This document shows, piece after piece, positions 1-8,900 of a stretch of 13,044 nucleotides of DNA. Position 1 is the first letter of the stretch. Each line of letters opens with the position of its first letter. Made by a program: the position numbers and the translations under genes. The stretch lies in the NCBI GenBank assembly GCA_900550595.1, contig URTB01000024.1, forward strand, positions 1-13,044. The letters run 5' to 3'. Under the pieces are notes generated by a model, which was not told the DNA's origin, made no database searches, and saw only the letters and a list, made by a program, of their open reading frames with translations. This DNA is from an uncultured Collinsella sp. (GTDB taxonomy: Bacteria; Actinomycetota; Coriobacteriia; Coriobacteriales; Coriobacteriaceae).

Positions 1-2
1 TC

Positions 3-929
3 TTGGCGGGCGGTCATTCCGCTGAGCGCGAGATCTCGCTCAATTCGGGAAAGAATGTCGTGGTGGCACTGAAGGAGGCCGGCTACACCTCGGTTGAGCT
101 GCTCGACGCCGCCGCCGATGACTTTATGGTGACTATGGCGACCGGTGGCTTCGACGTGGCGTTTATCGCCATGCACGGCGCCGGCGGCGAGGATGGCGCC
201 ATGCAGGGGGCCATGGAGACGCTGGGTATTCCCTACACGGCGTCGGGCGTGCTCGCCAGCGCATGTGGCGCCGATAAAGAGGTTTCAAAGCTTCTGTATG
301 CCAGGGCGGGCATCCCCATTGCCCCCGGCCTGGCGCTTGAGGCGGGCGACGAGGTCGATATCGATCGTATCGTCGAGATTTGTGGCGAGCGTTGCTTTGT
401 AAAGCCCGCCGTCAACGGCTCCAGCTACGGCATCTCGCTCGTTCACGAGCCCTCAGAGCTGCCGGCGGCAATCGCCAAGGCTTTTGAGTACGGCGATAAA
501 GTGCTGGTCGAAAAGTGCATCGAGGGAACCGAGATCACCGTGGGCGTGTACGGCGAGGACGACGTGCGCGCGCTGCCGATTGTGGAGATTCGCAAGCCTG
601 AGGACTGCGAGTTCTACGACCTGGATGTAAAGTATGTGGACCCCACGGACATCCATCACATTCCGGCACAGATTTCGCCCGAGAACTACGCTCGTGCTCA
701 GGAGCTCGCCTGTGCTGCCCATAAGGCACTCGGCTGCCTGGGTATCTCGCGCAGCGACTTTATCGTGAGCGAGGATGGCCCCGTCATCCTCGAGACCAAC
801 ACGATTCCCGGCATGACCGATACGTCGCTGTATCCCGATGAGATTCGCCATACCGACGACATGACGTTCCCGCAAGTGTGCGACAGCCTGATCCGTATGG
901 GTCTCCGTCGAGCGGGCGTTGCATGCTAA
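3..929 (+). CDS. ddl: D-alanine--D-alanine ligase (5'-truncated by window edge)
   Basis: This cytoplasmic ligase joins two D-alanines using ATP, making the dipeptide that ends the peptidoglycan stem peptide. The frame is open at the window edge. The first visible residues (LAGGHSAEREISLNSG) match the family's N-terminal GG-SAER-SLNSG block, which normally begins about 8-12 residues after the start, so the real start lies just outside and the TTG at base 3 is internal. Counting from the first visible codon, the ATP-grasp features are K134 in FVKP, the glycine-rich GSSYGIS loop near 139-145, E170 in the EKCIEGTEI strand, R250/D252 in SRSDF, and E264/N266 in ETNTIPGMT, which binds magnesium and substrate. 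The omega loop has the K-Y pair (Y211) typical of D-Ala-D-Ala ligases; D-Ala-D-Lac enzymes carry Phe there. This is family knowledge. The stop codon overlaps the helicase start, suggesting co-transcription and coupled translation. Confidence 0.95.
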   Translation: MAGGHSAEREISLNSGKNVVVALKEAGYTSVELLDAAADDFMVTMATGGFDVAFIAMHGAGGEDGAMQGAMETLGIPYTASGVLASACGADKEVSKLLYARAGIPIAPGLALEAGDEVDIDRIVEICGERCFVKPAVNGSSYGISLVHEPSELPAAIAKAFEYGDKVLVEKCIEGTEITVGVYGEDDVRALPIVEIRKPEDCEFYDLDVKYVDPTDIHHIPAQISPENYARAQELACAAHKALGCLGISRSDFIVSEDGPVILETNTIPGMTDTSLYPDEIRHTDDMTFPQVCDSLIRMGLRRAGVAC

Positions 930-3817
930 TTGAGGACGCCGTATCTCCTGGAACGCCGCAGTTTGTCATCGATTCTTACGCCACGCTCGCCGAGCGCGCT
1001 AAGACGCAGTCGTTTGGCCTCATCGAGGAGGACGTAATCGTCCTCGATACCGAGACCACGGGTCTTTCGGTGCAAGACAACGAGTTAATTGAGATTTCCG
1101 CGGCCCGCCTTTCGGGCCGCGAGATCATTGACCGCTTTGATACGTTCGTGCATCCCAAGCAGCTAATTCCTGCAGAGATTACCGAGCTCACGAGCATTAC
1201 GAACGCCGATGTGGCAGATGCTCCGTCGGTCGTCGAGGCCGTCGCGGCACTCGCCGACTTTGTGGGCGGCTGTCCTGTTATCGCGCATAACGCCACGTTT
1301 GACCGGTCGTTTATCGAATCGGTCAAGGGCGGCGTCAACGTGAGTGATATCTGGATCGATTCGCTGGCGCTGTCGCGCATTGCGCTTCCGCGCCTGACAT
1401 CGCACAAATTGTCCTTTATGGCCGACTTGTTTGGGTGCGATTCGGTATCGCACCGTGCGAACGCCGACGTTGATGCCCTGTGCGGTGTGTGGCGCGTGCT
1501 GTTGGTCGCACTTACCGACCTGCCTTCGGGCCTTATGGCGCGCTTGGCGGACATGCACGCGGACGTGCCTTGGTCATATCGCCCCATTTTTTCTTTTTTG
1601 GCTGGACAGAACCCGGGTTCGATATTTTCGCTCAGCGTCGCTCGTGCCGATGTGCTCAAGGCCGATCGCGCAGACGATCGCGTTGATGCGGACGAGCTGC
1701 CGGTCCTTAAGATGCCGAGTCGTGAAGAGATCGAGGCAGATTACGCCCCCGGCGGCCTGGTCAATCGCATGTACCCCACCTATGAGCCGCGCGACGAGCA
1801 GATCGCGATGGCGGTTGAGGTTCGCGATGCGCTGGTCACGGGCACCCATCGCGTGATCGAGGCGGGCACGGGCGTCGGTAAGTCGATGGCCTATCTCGTG
1901 CCCTTCGCCGAGGCCGCCCGCCGAAACAACATTACCGTCGGCATTGCGACCAAATCGAATAATCTTGCCGACCAGCTTATGTACCATGAGCTGCCAAAGC
2001 TCGCCGAACAGCTGGACGGGGGCCTGTCGTTTTGTGCACTCAAGGGCTATGACCACTATCCGTGTCTGCGCAAGCTCGAGCGCATGAGCCGTGGTCAGGT
2101 TGAGATCACCACCAAGCGCGATCCTGCTGACACGCTCACGGCGGTTGCGGTGATCATGGCGTATGTGTGCCAATCTGCCGATGGCGACCTCGATTCACTC
2201 GGCATTCGCTGGCGCAGCGTCAACCGTCCCGACTTTACGACGGCTTCGCGCGAGTGTGCTCGTCGTCTGTGTCCGTTCTTCCCTGACAAATGCCTGGTCC
2301 ACGGGGCGCGCCGTCGTGCGGCACATGCCGACGTGGTGGTCACCAACCATTCTCTGTTGTTCCGCAACGTGGCCGCCGAGGGGAGGATTTTGCCCCCGAT
2401 TCGTCACTGGGTGGTCGACGAGGCCCATTCCATCGAGCGCGAGGCCCGTCGCCAATGGGCGCGCGTGGTTTCGGCAGATGAGTCGCGCGTACTGTTTGAG
2501 CGCCTGGGTGGGTCGAGTGCCGGCGCGCTGAGTCAGGTTTCCCGTGATTTGGCCACTTCCGAGGGCTCCACGCTCTACCTGGGACTCACTGCCAAAGCGA
2601 CGTCGACGGTTGCCCGCGCGAGCATGGCGATTGCCGATGTGTTCGACGGCGTGCGCGAGCTTGGCCGCCGTGCCCGCGGGGGCTATGACAACGCGAATCT
2701 GTGGATTGGCCCCGAGCTGCGCGAGTCGGATGACTGGCACGATTTTTTGCAGTCGGCCCATACCGCAATTGATGCGCTGGACCAGGCGGATAAAAGCGTA
2801 GACGCGCTGGTGCAAGCCGTCGCTGCCGATAAGCCCGAGGTCGTCGTCGACCTGGGCGATATTTCGCGCCGTCTGCACGAGCTGGACGAGAACCTCAAGC
2901 TCATCATTGAGGGTACGGATGAGCACTATGTGTACTCGCTGCAGGTGAACCGCCGGCTGCGTGCGGGCGGGGAGTCTATGACCGCTGAGCGCATCGATAT
3001 CGGCGAGGCCCTGGCGAACGAATGGCTGCCCGAGGTGCACACGGCCATTTTCGCTTCGGCGACCATGACGGTGTCCAAGAGCTTTGAGCATTTCAACCAT
3101 GCCGTCGGCCTCGATCGTATCGGTGCGTCAACATCCTCATCGCTGCACCTGGATTCGAGCTATGACTTTGACTCGAATATGGCCGTGGTCGTGGCGGGGG
3201 ACATTCCTGATCCGCGCGATCGCGAGCGCTATCTGTCAGCGCTCGAGTGCGTGCTGGTCGATGCCCATCTCGCCATGGGTGGATCGGTGCTCACGCTCTT
3301 CACTAACAGGCGCGATATGGAGGACCTGTATGCCCGTGTCGAGCCCAAATTGGCGCGAGCGGGTCTGGAGCTCAATTGCCAACAGCGCAACTCGTCCCCG
3401 CGCCGTCTGCGCGATCGGTTTATCAACGAGCCGACCTCATCGCTCTTTGCGCTCAAGGCCTTTTGGGAGGGCTTTGACGCCAGCGGCGAGACACTGCGTT
3501 GCGTCATTATTCCCAAGCTGCCGTTCTCGAGCCCCACGGATCCCCTTTCGTGTGAGCGCAACCTGCGCGAAGACCGCGCCTGGGCGCGCTACTCGCTGCC
3601 CGAGGCGGTACTCGAAGTCAAGCAGGCCGCTGGCCGTCTCATCCGCTCGTCGACCGATTGCGGCGTGCTCATCTTGGCAGATCCGCGCTTGGTGACAAAG
3701 GGCTACGGCAAGAAGTTCTTGACATCGTTGCCCACGACTTCCTACCAGCGTATCGAGTCAGCGCAGATCGGTCATTATTTGCAGCTGTGGCGTGCACGCC
3801 ACGAGCGACGCCGTTAA
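923..3817 (+). CDS. dinG: DinG-type Fe-S helicase with N-terminal DEDDh exonuclease
   Basis: This is an XPD/DinG-family superfamily 2 helicase fused to a 3'-5' exonuclease, as in the DinG of many Gram-positive bacteria; its likely role is DNA repair or resolving stalled replication structures. With the ATG start it has 964 residues. The exonuclease motifs are complete: D42-x-E44 (LDTETTGL), D127 (HNATFD) and H177/D182 (HRANAD). Walker A lies near 314-321 (GTGVGKS), DEAH at 499-502 and motif VI QAAGRLIR at 901-908. Four cysteines between Walker A and DEAH (C381, C445, C450, C457) have the spacing of the Fe-S cluster domain. I chose ATG 923, which overlaps the ddl stop (ATGCTAA), over an upstream GTG at 878 that would lie deep inside ddl; neither has a strong ribosome site. 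A T6-C-T6 tract lies in the linker between the two domains. The gene ends tail-to-tail with the WYL regulator, sharing TTAA. Confidence 0.93.
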   Translation: MLIEDAVSPGTPQFVIDSYATLAERAKTQSFGLIEEDVIVLDTETTGLSVQDNELIEISAARLSGREIIDRFDTFVHPKQLIPAEITELTSITNADVADAPSVVEAVAALADFVGGCPVIAHNATFDRSFIESVKGGVNVSDIWIDSLALSRIALPRLTSHKLSFMADLFGCDSVSHRANADVDALCGVWRVLLVALTDLPSGLMARLADMHADVPWSYRPIFSFLAGQNPGSIFSLSVARADVLKADRADDRVDADELPVLKMPSREEIEADYAPGGLVNRMYPTYEPRDEQIAMAVEVRDALVTGTHRVIEAGTGVGKSMAYLVPFAEAARRNNITVGIATKSNNLADQLMYHELPKLAEQLDGGLSFCALKGYDHYPCLRKLERMSRGQVEITTKRDPADTLTAVAVIMAYVCQSADGDLDSLGIRWRSVNRPDFTTASRECARRLCPFFPDKCLVHGARRRAAHADVVVTNHSLLFRNVAAEGRILPPIRHWVVDEAHSIEREARRQWARVVSADESRVLFERLGGSSAGALSQVSRDLATSEGSTLYLGLTAKATSTVARASMAIADVFDGVRELGRRARGGYDNANLWIGPELRESDDWHDFLQSAHTAIDALDQADKSVDALVQAVAADKPEVVVDLGDISRRLHELDENLKLIIEGTDEHYVYSLQVNRRLRAGGESMTAERIDIGEALANEWLPEVHTAIFASATMTVSKSFEHFNHAVGLDRIGASTSSSLHLDSSYDFDSNMAVVVAGDIPDPRDRERYLSALECVLVDAHLAMGGSVLTLFTNRRDMEDLYARVEPKLARAGLELNCQQRNSSPRRLRDRFINEPTSSLFALKAFWEGFDASGETLRCVIIPKLPFSSPTDPLSCERNLREDRAWARYSLPEAVLEVKQAAGRLIRSSTDCGVLILADPRLVTKGYGKKFLTSLPTTSYQRIESAQIGHYLQLWRARHERRR

Positions 3818-4731
3818 AGCGGACAGACCAGGCTCTTCGCCATATCGCATAGACGCTTTGCCGAGGCGGGGTCATCCAGTATGCGGATGGCTCCGCCCGC
3901 TGCGATTACCTGACAGAACAGCCTGTGCTCTGACCCATAGCGCACGGTCACCGTTGCCATGTCTGCCCCGTTTGGCTCAATCGACATGATGCCGGCCCAG
4001 TCTAGGCGCTCTGCCATGTCGAGCGGCATGAGGAGTTTTGCGCTCTGCTCCGCTTGGGAAAGGGATTCGTGGAGGGACAAGGACGCGGGCGCGTGGCGCT
4101 CCACGGAATCGTCGGTAAGGGTAAGGCCTTCGATTTTGTCCATGCGGTAGGAGCGCTGCTCATCGACTTCGACATCCCAGGCAATCAGATAGGTTTGGTC
4201 GCCATGCGTCGCGATGCGCAGGGGGTCGATGAGACGCTCACGCGGCCGTGTGTCGTCCATCGAACGGTAGATGATGCGGCATCGAACGCCGTCTTGAATC
4301 GCGCAGTTCAGCTGTTGCCAGTGCGATCCTCGGGCAACGGTATCGACGACGCGCTGGTTGTAGCCGAGTTTCTCGGGTAGGAGGGCGTGTCGGATACGCT
4401 CTGCTGCCCGAGAGTCGATTCCCATCGATTCGAGTTCGTGGTTGAGCACGGCACCTTCGGCGGCACTTAGGCGCAAGGGCAGCACACGCCCCGCATCGCC
4501 TGTCAGGATGATGCACTCGCCGTGGCGCTCGCAGATGATGCGTGCGCCCGACTCACGGTCAGCGAGGGTCGAGACGATATCGATAATTTCGTCGAGCGCC
4601 GCACCCGTGATATCAAAACGGCTGCAGATATCCCCTCGTGTCATACCGGTCTCACCGGCAGCGTAGAGGGCCTCCATGATGTCAATCGCACGCGAGAGCC
4701 TTTGCTCGCTGGTGAGTTTACGCACGGGCAT
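3814..4731 (-). CDS. WYL-domain transcriptional regulator, PafC-like (second of pair)
   Basis: This is a 305-residue DNA-binding regulator that probably senses a ligand through its WYL domain. An N-terminal winged-helix-like region spans about 9-60. It is followed by a linker with the P-L-R-L-S-A-x-E block (85-92) common in PafC-type proteins. The WYL domain spans about 140-205, with YLIAWD at 181-186 in place of the consensus W-Y-L and the arginine-rich RSYRMDKI strand at 193-200. A C-terminal WCX-like extension spans about 230-303. The chosen ATG lies 14 bases inside the end of the upstream partner, which points to translational coupling. An AAAGGA motif sits 12 bases upstream, a rather long spacing. 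An upstream in-frame ATG at 4791 would overlap the partner further and is less likely. The order and sizes match mycobacterial pafB-pafC, whose products act as one regulator. The target genes and ligand cannot be read from this window. Confidence 0.9.
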   Translation of the reverse strand: MPVRKLTSEQRLSRAIDIMEALYAAGETGMTRGDICSRFDITGAALDEIIDIVSTLADRESGARIICERHGECIILTGDAGRVLPLRLSAAEGAVLNHELESMGIDSRAAERIRHALLPEKLGYNQRVVDTVARGSHWQQLNCAIQDGVRCRIIYRSMDDTRPRERLIDPLRIATHGDQTYLIAWDVEVDEQRSYRMDKIEGLTLTDDSVERHAPASLSLHESLSQAEQSAKLLMPLDMAERLDWAGIMSIEPNGADMATVTVRYGSEHRLFCQVIAAGGAIRILDDPASAKRLCDMAKSLVCPL

Positions 4732-5740
4732 GCTCGTGCACCGTCCTTTCGATGAGGTGGTTCCACGCCAGTTTAAGTGCATCGGGAGCAACGGGTCTCA
4801 TGCCGTCCATGGCGTGCTCCATACAAAACGAGGCAGCGGCATTAAGGTCGCGCACGCCGACGGTCCAGGTCCAACCCTCTTCGGTGTGCGTGAGCTCCCC
4901 GCGACCGCGCGTTAGGCCGCTGACCATGTCGGCCTGGGCTTGCGGGGCAAACGAAAAGGTCGCCATAACGGGCTTGCAATCGGCAAAATCAAACTCGAAG
5001 AACAGGCGATCGTTCAGGTTAAAGTCGGCGGGGATGGAGTAGGCCTTCGAGGGGCGCCATGCGCGAACGATACGGTCGCAGCGAAACGTCCTGATTTCAT
5101 CGGTGGCGTTGTCGAGTCCGCAAAAATACGCCACGCCCTCGTGCTCGAACATGCCGTACACGCAGACGGTGCGCTCTTTTTGCTCTCCACGCCCGTTTTG
5201 ATACAAAAAACGCAGTGCGCAGCGTTCGGCAAAAGCGCTCCACACCGCATCGACGGCGGGTGAGCGACGGGCGGGAGGCTCTTCTGCGGTCGATGCGCCA
5301 GTGAGGTAGGCGATCTTGGAGCGTATGTCTGCAAGCGGCGTGGCAAACGCGGCCGAACCGGTCGCAAGGGTCTGGTCGATAGCGTCGAGCAAGATGTCCG
5401 CGTCGTCTGCGGTGATGAGGCCACCGGCCGCAAACGTGTGCTCGCGATCGATGGTCCACGCGCTTTCTTCGGTTTCTTGGGCGCCTGCTGCGCGAACTTC
5501 CTTGATCGTGATTCCGCGTTCGAGGAGTTTTTCGCGATCGCGGCGAAACTTGCGCTTGTCCGAGTTGATATTGCCCGACCCATAGCCAAGATCGGAATCC
5601 AGGACAATTTGCTCTGTGGTCAATGGCTCGGGAGAGCTGTTAAGGACAAAGAACAGATTGAGGATGCGCTGGGCGGTCTTGTCGAAACCGGGTTCCGGCG
5701 CCCCCTTTTTATTCGTTACGGTTGTATCGCTTGCCGTCAT
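4718..5740 (-). CDS. WYL-domain transcriptional regulator, PafB-like (first of pair)
   Basis: This is a 340-residue helix-turn-helix/WYL regulator, first in a two-gene operon. A short polar N-terminus precedes the DNA-binding domain at about 20-80 (RILNLFFVLNSSPEPLTTEQ, then SDKRKFRRDREKLLERG). That pattern closely resembles the N-terminus of PafB, with its R-D-R/K-x-x-L-x-x-x-G recognition region. The WYL domain spans about 165-230, with VAYFCGLD at 203-210 and RTFRCDRI at 217-224, and a WCX-type tail runs to the end. I chose ATG 5740 because GAGGA lies 4 bases upstream; ATG 5773 (11 residues longer) has no ribosome site. It overlaps its partner by 14 bases. In mycobacteria PafB and PafC together activate DNA-damage genes independently of LexA; assigning that role here is an inference from sequence style and from the adjacent repair helicase. 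Confidence 0.9.
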   Translation of the reverse strand: MTASDTTVTNKKGAPEPGFDKTAQRILNLFFVLNSSPEPLTTEQIVLDSDLGYGSGNINSDKRKFRRDREKLLERGITIKEVRAAGAQETEESAWTIDREHTFAAGGLITADDADILLDAIDQTLATGSAAFATPLADIRSKIAYLTGASTAEEPPARRSPAVDAVWSAFAERCALRFLYQNGRGEQKERTVCVYGMFEHEGVAYFCGLDNATDEIRTFRCDRIVRAWRPSKAYSIPADFNLNDRLFFEFDFADCKPVMATFSFAPQAQADMVSGLTRGRGELTHTEEGWTWTVGVRDLNAAASFCMEHAMDGMRPVAPDALKLAWNHLIERTVHEHARA

Positions 5741-5744
5741 AGAA

Positions 5745-5749
5745 TCCTC
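5745..5749 (-). promoter_or_regulatory. Ribosome binding site deciding the start of the PafB-like gene
   Basis: GAGGA on the minus strand lies 4 bases before ATG 5740. No comparable site precedes the upstream ATG at 5773, so the shorter protein is preferred. Confidence 0.6.
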
Positions 5750-5798
5750 GCATGGGAAGGTGTTTGATGCCATGATTTTAGTCCGATATGGAGATTAG

Positions 5799-5827
5799 GC
5801 TATATCCTTGTCCGCTTGGGGCGTTAA
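5799..5827 (-). promoter_or_regulatory. Candidate promoter for the WYL regulator pair
   Basis: On the minus strand a -35-like TTAACG (5822-5827, 4 of 6 to TTGACA) and a -10-like TATAGC (5799-5804, 4 of 6 to TATAAT) are separated by exactly 17 bases. A short inverted repeat, GATAT (5785-5789) and ATATC (5802-5806), overlaps the -10 and could be an operator, but it is too short to be sure. Prediction only. Confidence 0.35.
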
Positions 5828-5863
5828 GATGCCCAGAATTCGGCCGTTTGCGCGCGCTCGGGG

Positions 5864-5869
5864 TATACT
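5864..5869 (+). promoter_or_regulatory. Candidate -10 box for the M28-like operon
   Basis: TATACT matches TATAAT at 5 of 6 positions and lies 68 bases before the chosen ATG, implying a leader of about 60 bases. No good -35 is seen at the usual distance (CGGCCG lies there). The same TATACT recurs at the right window edge. A TGCATGCA palindrome at 5893-5900 lies in the leader. Confidence 0.4.
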
Positions 5870-5928
5870 TTCGACTATATACGGTTCTAATGTGCATGCA
5901 TTGGGCCTATTTGTCGGATTATGGATGT

Positions 5929-5932
5929 GGAG
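5929..5932 (+). promoter_or_regulatory. Ribosome binding site deciding the start of the M28-like gene
   Basis: GGAG with 5 bases to ATG 5938. The reading frame is open 50 codons further upstream, to an ATG at 5788, but that stretch crosses the likely promoter and has no ribosome site. Its translation also looks non-protein-like. Confidence 0.7.
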
Positions 5933-5937
5933 CGCAC

Positions 5938-8900
5938 ATGGCGAACACCCAGAACTATATTAACCACCTGCTGCAGAACACTGGCATCACGCCGGCGTGC
6001 AGCGAAGAAGAGCGCTTGGCTGCCGAAGATATCGCTCAAATTTTCCGCAACCACGGCTTTGATCCCGAGGTGCAGGAGTTTAATGCTCCCGCGCCGAGTA
6101 GGATGGCGTTTGCCGTTACGGGCATTCTGGCATTTGCCGGTGCCCTGCTTATGGGCATCGGCGGCGGTATCGGCTTAGTCGGCACCCTGTTGGCCATTGT
6201 CGGAGCCGTGCTCTATGTGCTCGAACGCACGGGCCACCCCGTGGTTTCGCGCCTGGGCAAGACGGGCGTGAGCCAAAATGTCATCGCCTACCACAAGGCC
6301 TCGGGCCCGCTCGCGTCCCCGCGTAACCGCCCGGTGGTCGTTGTCGCACACTACGACTCTCCCCGTGCTGAGCTGCTCGCTCGCGAGCCCTATGCGCCGT
6401 ACCGAGCGCTAATCGCCAAGTTGCTCCCGATTGCCACGATTGCTCCCGCGGCTATTGCCGTCCTGCGCATCTTGCCGCTTCCCGGCGCGTTGAAGGTCCT
6501 GCTGTGGATTGTCGCGATCCTTGCCTCTCTCGTGGCTCTTGCCAATGCCGCCAATATTATTTCCAATCGTTTTGTCCTTCCCTACACGTCCGGCTCGGTT
6601 TGCAACAAGTCGTCTGTTGCCGCCATGCTGGGTGTCATGGATAACGTCGCCCCCTATCAGGGTGAGAACGAGTTTCCTGACGATATTCCGTTCGACACGT
6701 ATTTTGGCGAGCAGAAGCGTCGCGCCGAGGAGATGGCGCGTGCGGCGGCCGAGTATGCCGCGGCCCAGCAGCAAAACGATTACGGTAATACCATCGAGTA
6801 CGAAGAGCCTGCCTATACCGAGGATGAGTATGGCCAGCCGATCGCTCCCGAGGGTGAGCAGGGCGAGGCTTTTGATGAGCAAATCGATGGATTCGAAGGT
6901 GCTTCTGCCGACGAGACCCTGATTGGCGTCATCGCGCCCGAGTCCCAGGTCCAAGATATTCCGGCCGAGGAGCCCGTTGCAGATGAGTCCACTGCCGAGT
7001 CGGCAGAGGAGCCTGCCGCGGCCGAGCAGGCCGAGCCCGAGCCCAAGCTTTATCGCAATGCCGCCGGCAACATCCGGTTTGGCTCGGATGCCATTCGTGC
7101 CCTGGGAATGCTTCCTGAGTCCTGTACGCTCGATTACGAAGAGGGCGAGGAGCCGACGTTCGAGCCCGCGCCCCAGCCCGATCCGGTCGTGGCTGCGCAG
7201 CCCGATGAGGCCAATGCCATCGAGACGGAAGCCGATGCGGAGACTGCTATCGATTCCGCAGCCGGTCTGGACGTCATGGCGCCTGCCCCGGCGCCCGAGG
7301 AGCTCGATAATACCGAGGACGACTACGATGCGTATCCGCAGCGTGTGTCCTACGAGAGCGACACCGATTTTTCTGCCGAGCTTCCGGCGACGACGCCCCA
7401 TGCCGATATCGCTTCCGCGTTTTCTTCGATCGGTGCCAGCGCCTCCCATTTCTTTAAGGGGGCATTCGAAAAGGGCAAGAAACTCGTTGACGACTTTGAG
7501 GAAAAGCGTGCTGCTGCCCGCGAGGCAGCCGAGCGCGAGGCTGCAGCCCAGCAACAGGCGGCCGAGGCCGAGCGCGAGCGCGCGGCACAGGAATTTGATC
7601 AAAACGACGCCGAGCAGCCGGTATCCGTTGATGTCGCCGACGCCACGACGTCTTTCGAGGCGCCGCAGCCTTCGCCTGCGGATGTTGCCGGGGAGACGGC
7701 GACTTTCGAAACCCAACAGCCGGTCGACAGCACTGTGTCGTTTGATGCCACGATGACGTTTGAGAAGCAGGGCACCGCTATCGCCGAGCCCCTTTCCGCT
7801 CCTGTCGAGGACGAGCCCGCTGCGCCTGATACGGTCGAGGATCAATCTGCGGCGGAACAGGTCGCTGCGGACAGCTCCGAGCAAGAGCCTGAGCCCGTGG
7901 CCCCCGAAGCTCCGCAGGCGGATGAGTCGAGGCCCTACTCTACGCAGATCTTCACCATGCCCGCGCCGAGTGATCCCGGCGCCACGGTTGCCAATGCTGC
8001 TCCGTCGCAGGCCGAGACGGTCGATGCTCTGATGGCTCAGATCTCGTCTCAGGCGTCGCCGCGCCCGAACATGAACGTTCCCGATCCGGCATCCGCGCCG
8101 GCTCCCATGCCCTCTGCGTCTCCGCTGGCCTCGGTCCCCGATCCCTCGATGCCTTCGATGCAGCAGGCCAATGTCGCCTCGCGCACCTCGCTGTTCGACC
8201 TTCCCGACCCTTCGGCTCAGGTCAACGATCCCTTCGCGACGGCACAGGGTCCCGAGCCCACATCGGCTCCGGTTGTTCCCCCCATGCCGGTCACCTCGGA
8301 TGTTCAGCCGCTTGAGACTATCTCGGCTCCTGCCGCCCCCGCCGCCAAACCGCAAAAGCGCGGCTTGGGCGGTCTGTTCGGTCGCAAAAAGAAAAACGAG
8401 CAGGACAGCATGAGCGATTGGCTTGGCGTCGAGGATGATTACGACGCCAAGAAGTCTGGTCGCGGTATCGGCTCGTGGGATAACTTCGAGGATGACGACG
8501 GCTGGAAGGGTGGCGCCACGTCTTCCGATGGAGCTTCCGCCGAGGATATGCTCGCTGCCGTTGCCTCCATGGGTGATGACGAGCTGCTTGGCCACGACAT
8601 CTGGTTTGTGGCTACAGGCGCTTCCGATTGTGACGGCGCCGGCATGAAGGAGTTCCTGGCCGCGCATCGCGACAAGCTCCGCGGCGTGTTCTTTATCAAC
8701 CTTGAGTCCATTGGTGCCGGTAGGCTTTCGGTCGTGACGGTCGAGGGCGAGCAGCAGTTGCTCAAGGGTGACCGACGCATCATGAACTTGGTCAACAAGG
8801 TGTGCAAGTCGTTCCATGTCGATTGCGGTGCATTTGAGATGCCCTATGCCAAGACCGATGCCTATGCTGCGCTCGAGGCAAGCCGACGCGCCCTTACCAT

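Noticed and set aside
3..5. TTG as the real start of the ligase gene
   Set aside because: It falls inside the conserved GG-SAER block; family members have several residues before this point, so the gene is simply cut by the window edge.
2195..3100. 301-codon open frame opposite the helicase gene
   Set aside because: It lies wholly within a gene with all helicase motifs in order, and its translation shows no family features.
5788..5937. Upstream extension of the M28-like protein by 50 residues
   Set aside because: It has no ribosome site, crosses the best -10 box, and gives a Cys/Tyr/Leu-rich stretch unlike the protein that follows.
7000..8400. Possible tandem DNA repeat or recently inserted segment in the long Ala/Pro/Glu-rich part of the M28-like protein
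   Set aside because: Reading the bases shows no repeating unit and no flanking direct repeats; only the peptide composition is repetitive. GC content and codon style match the rest of the gene.
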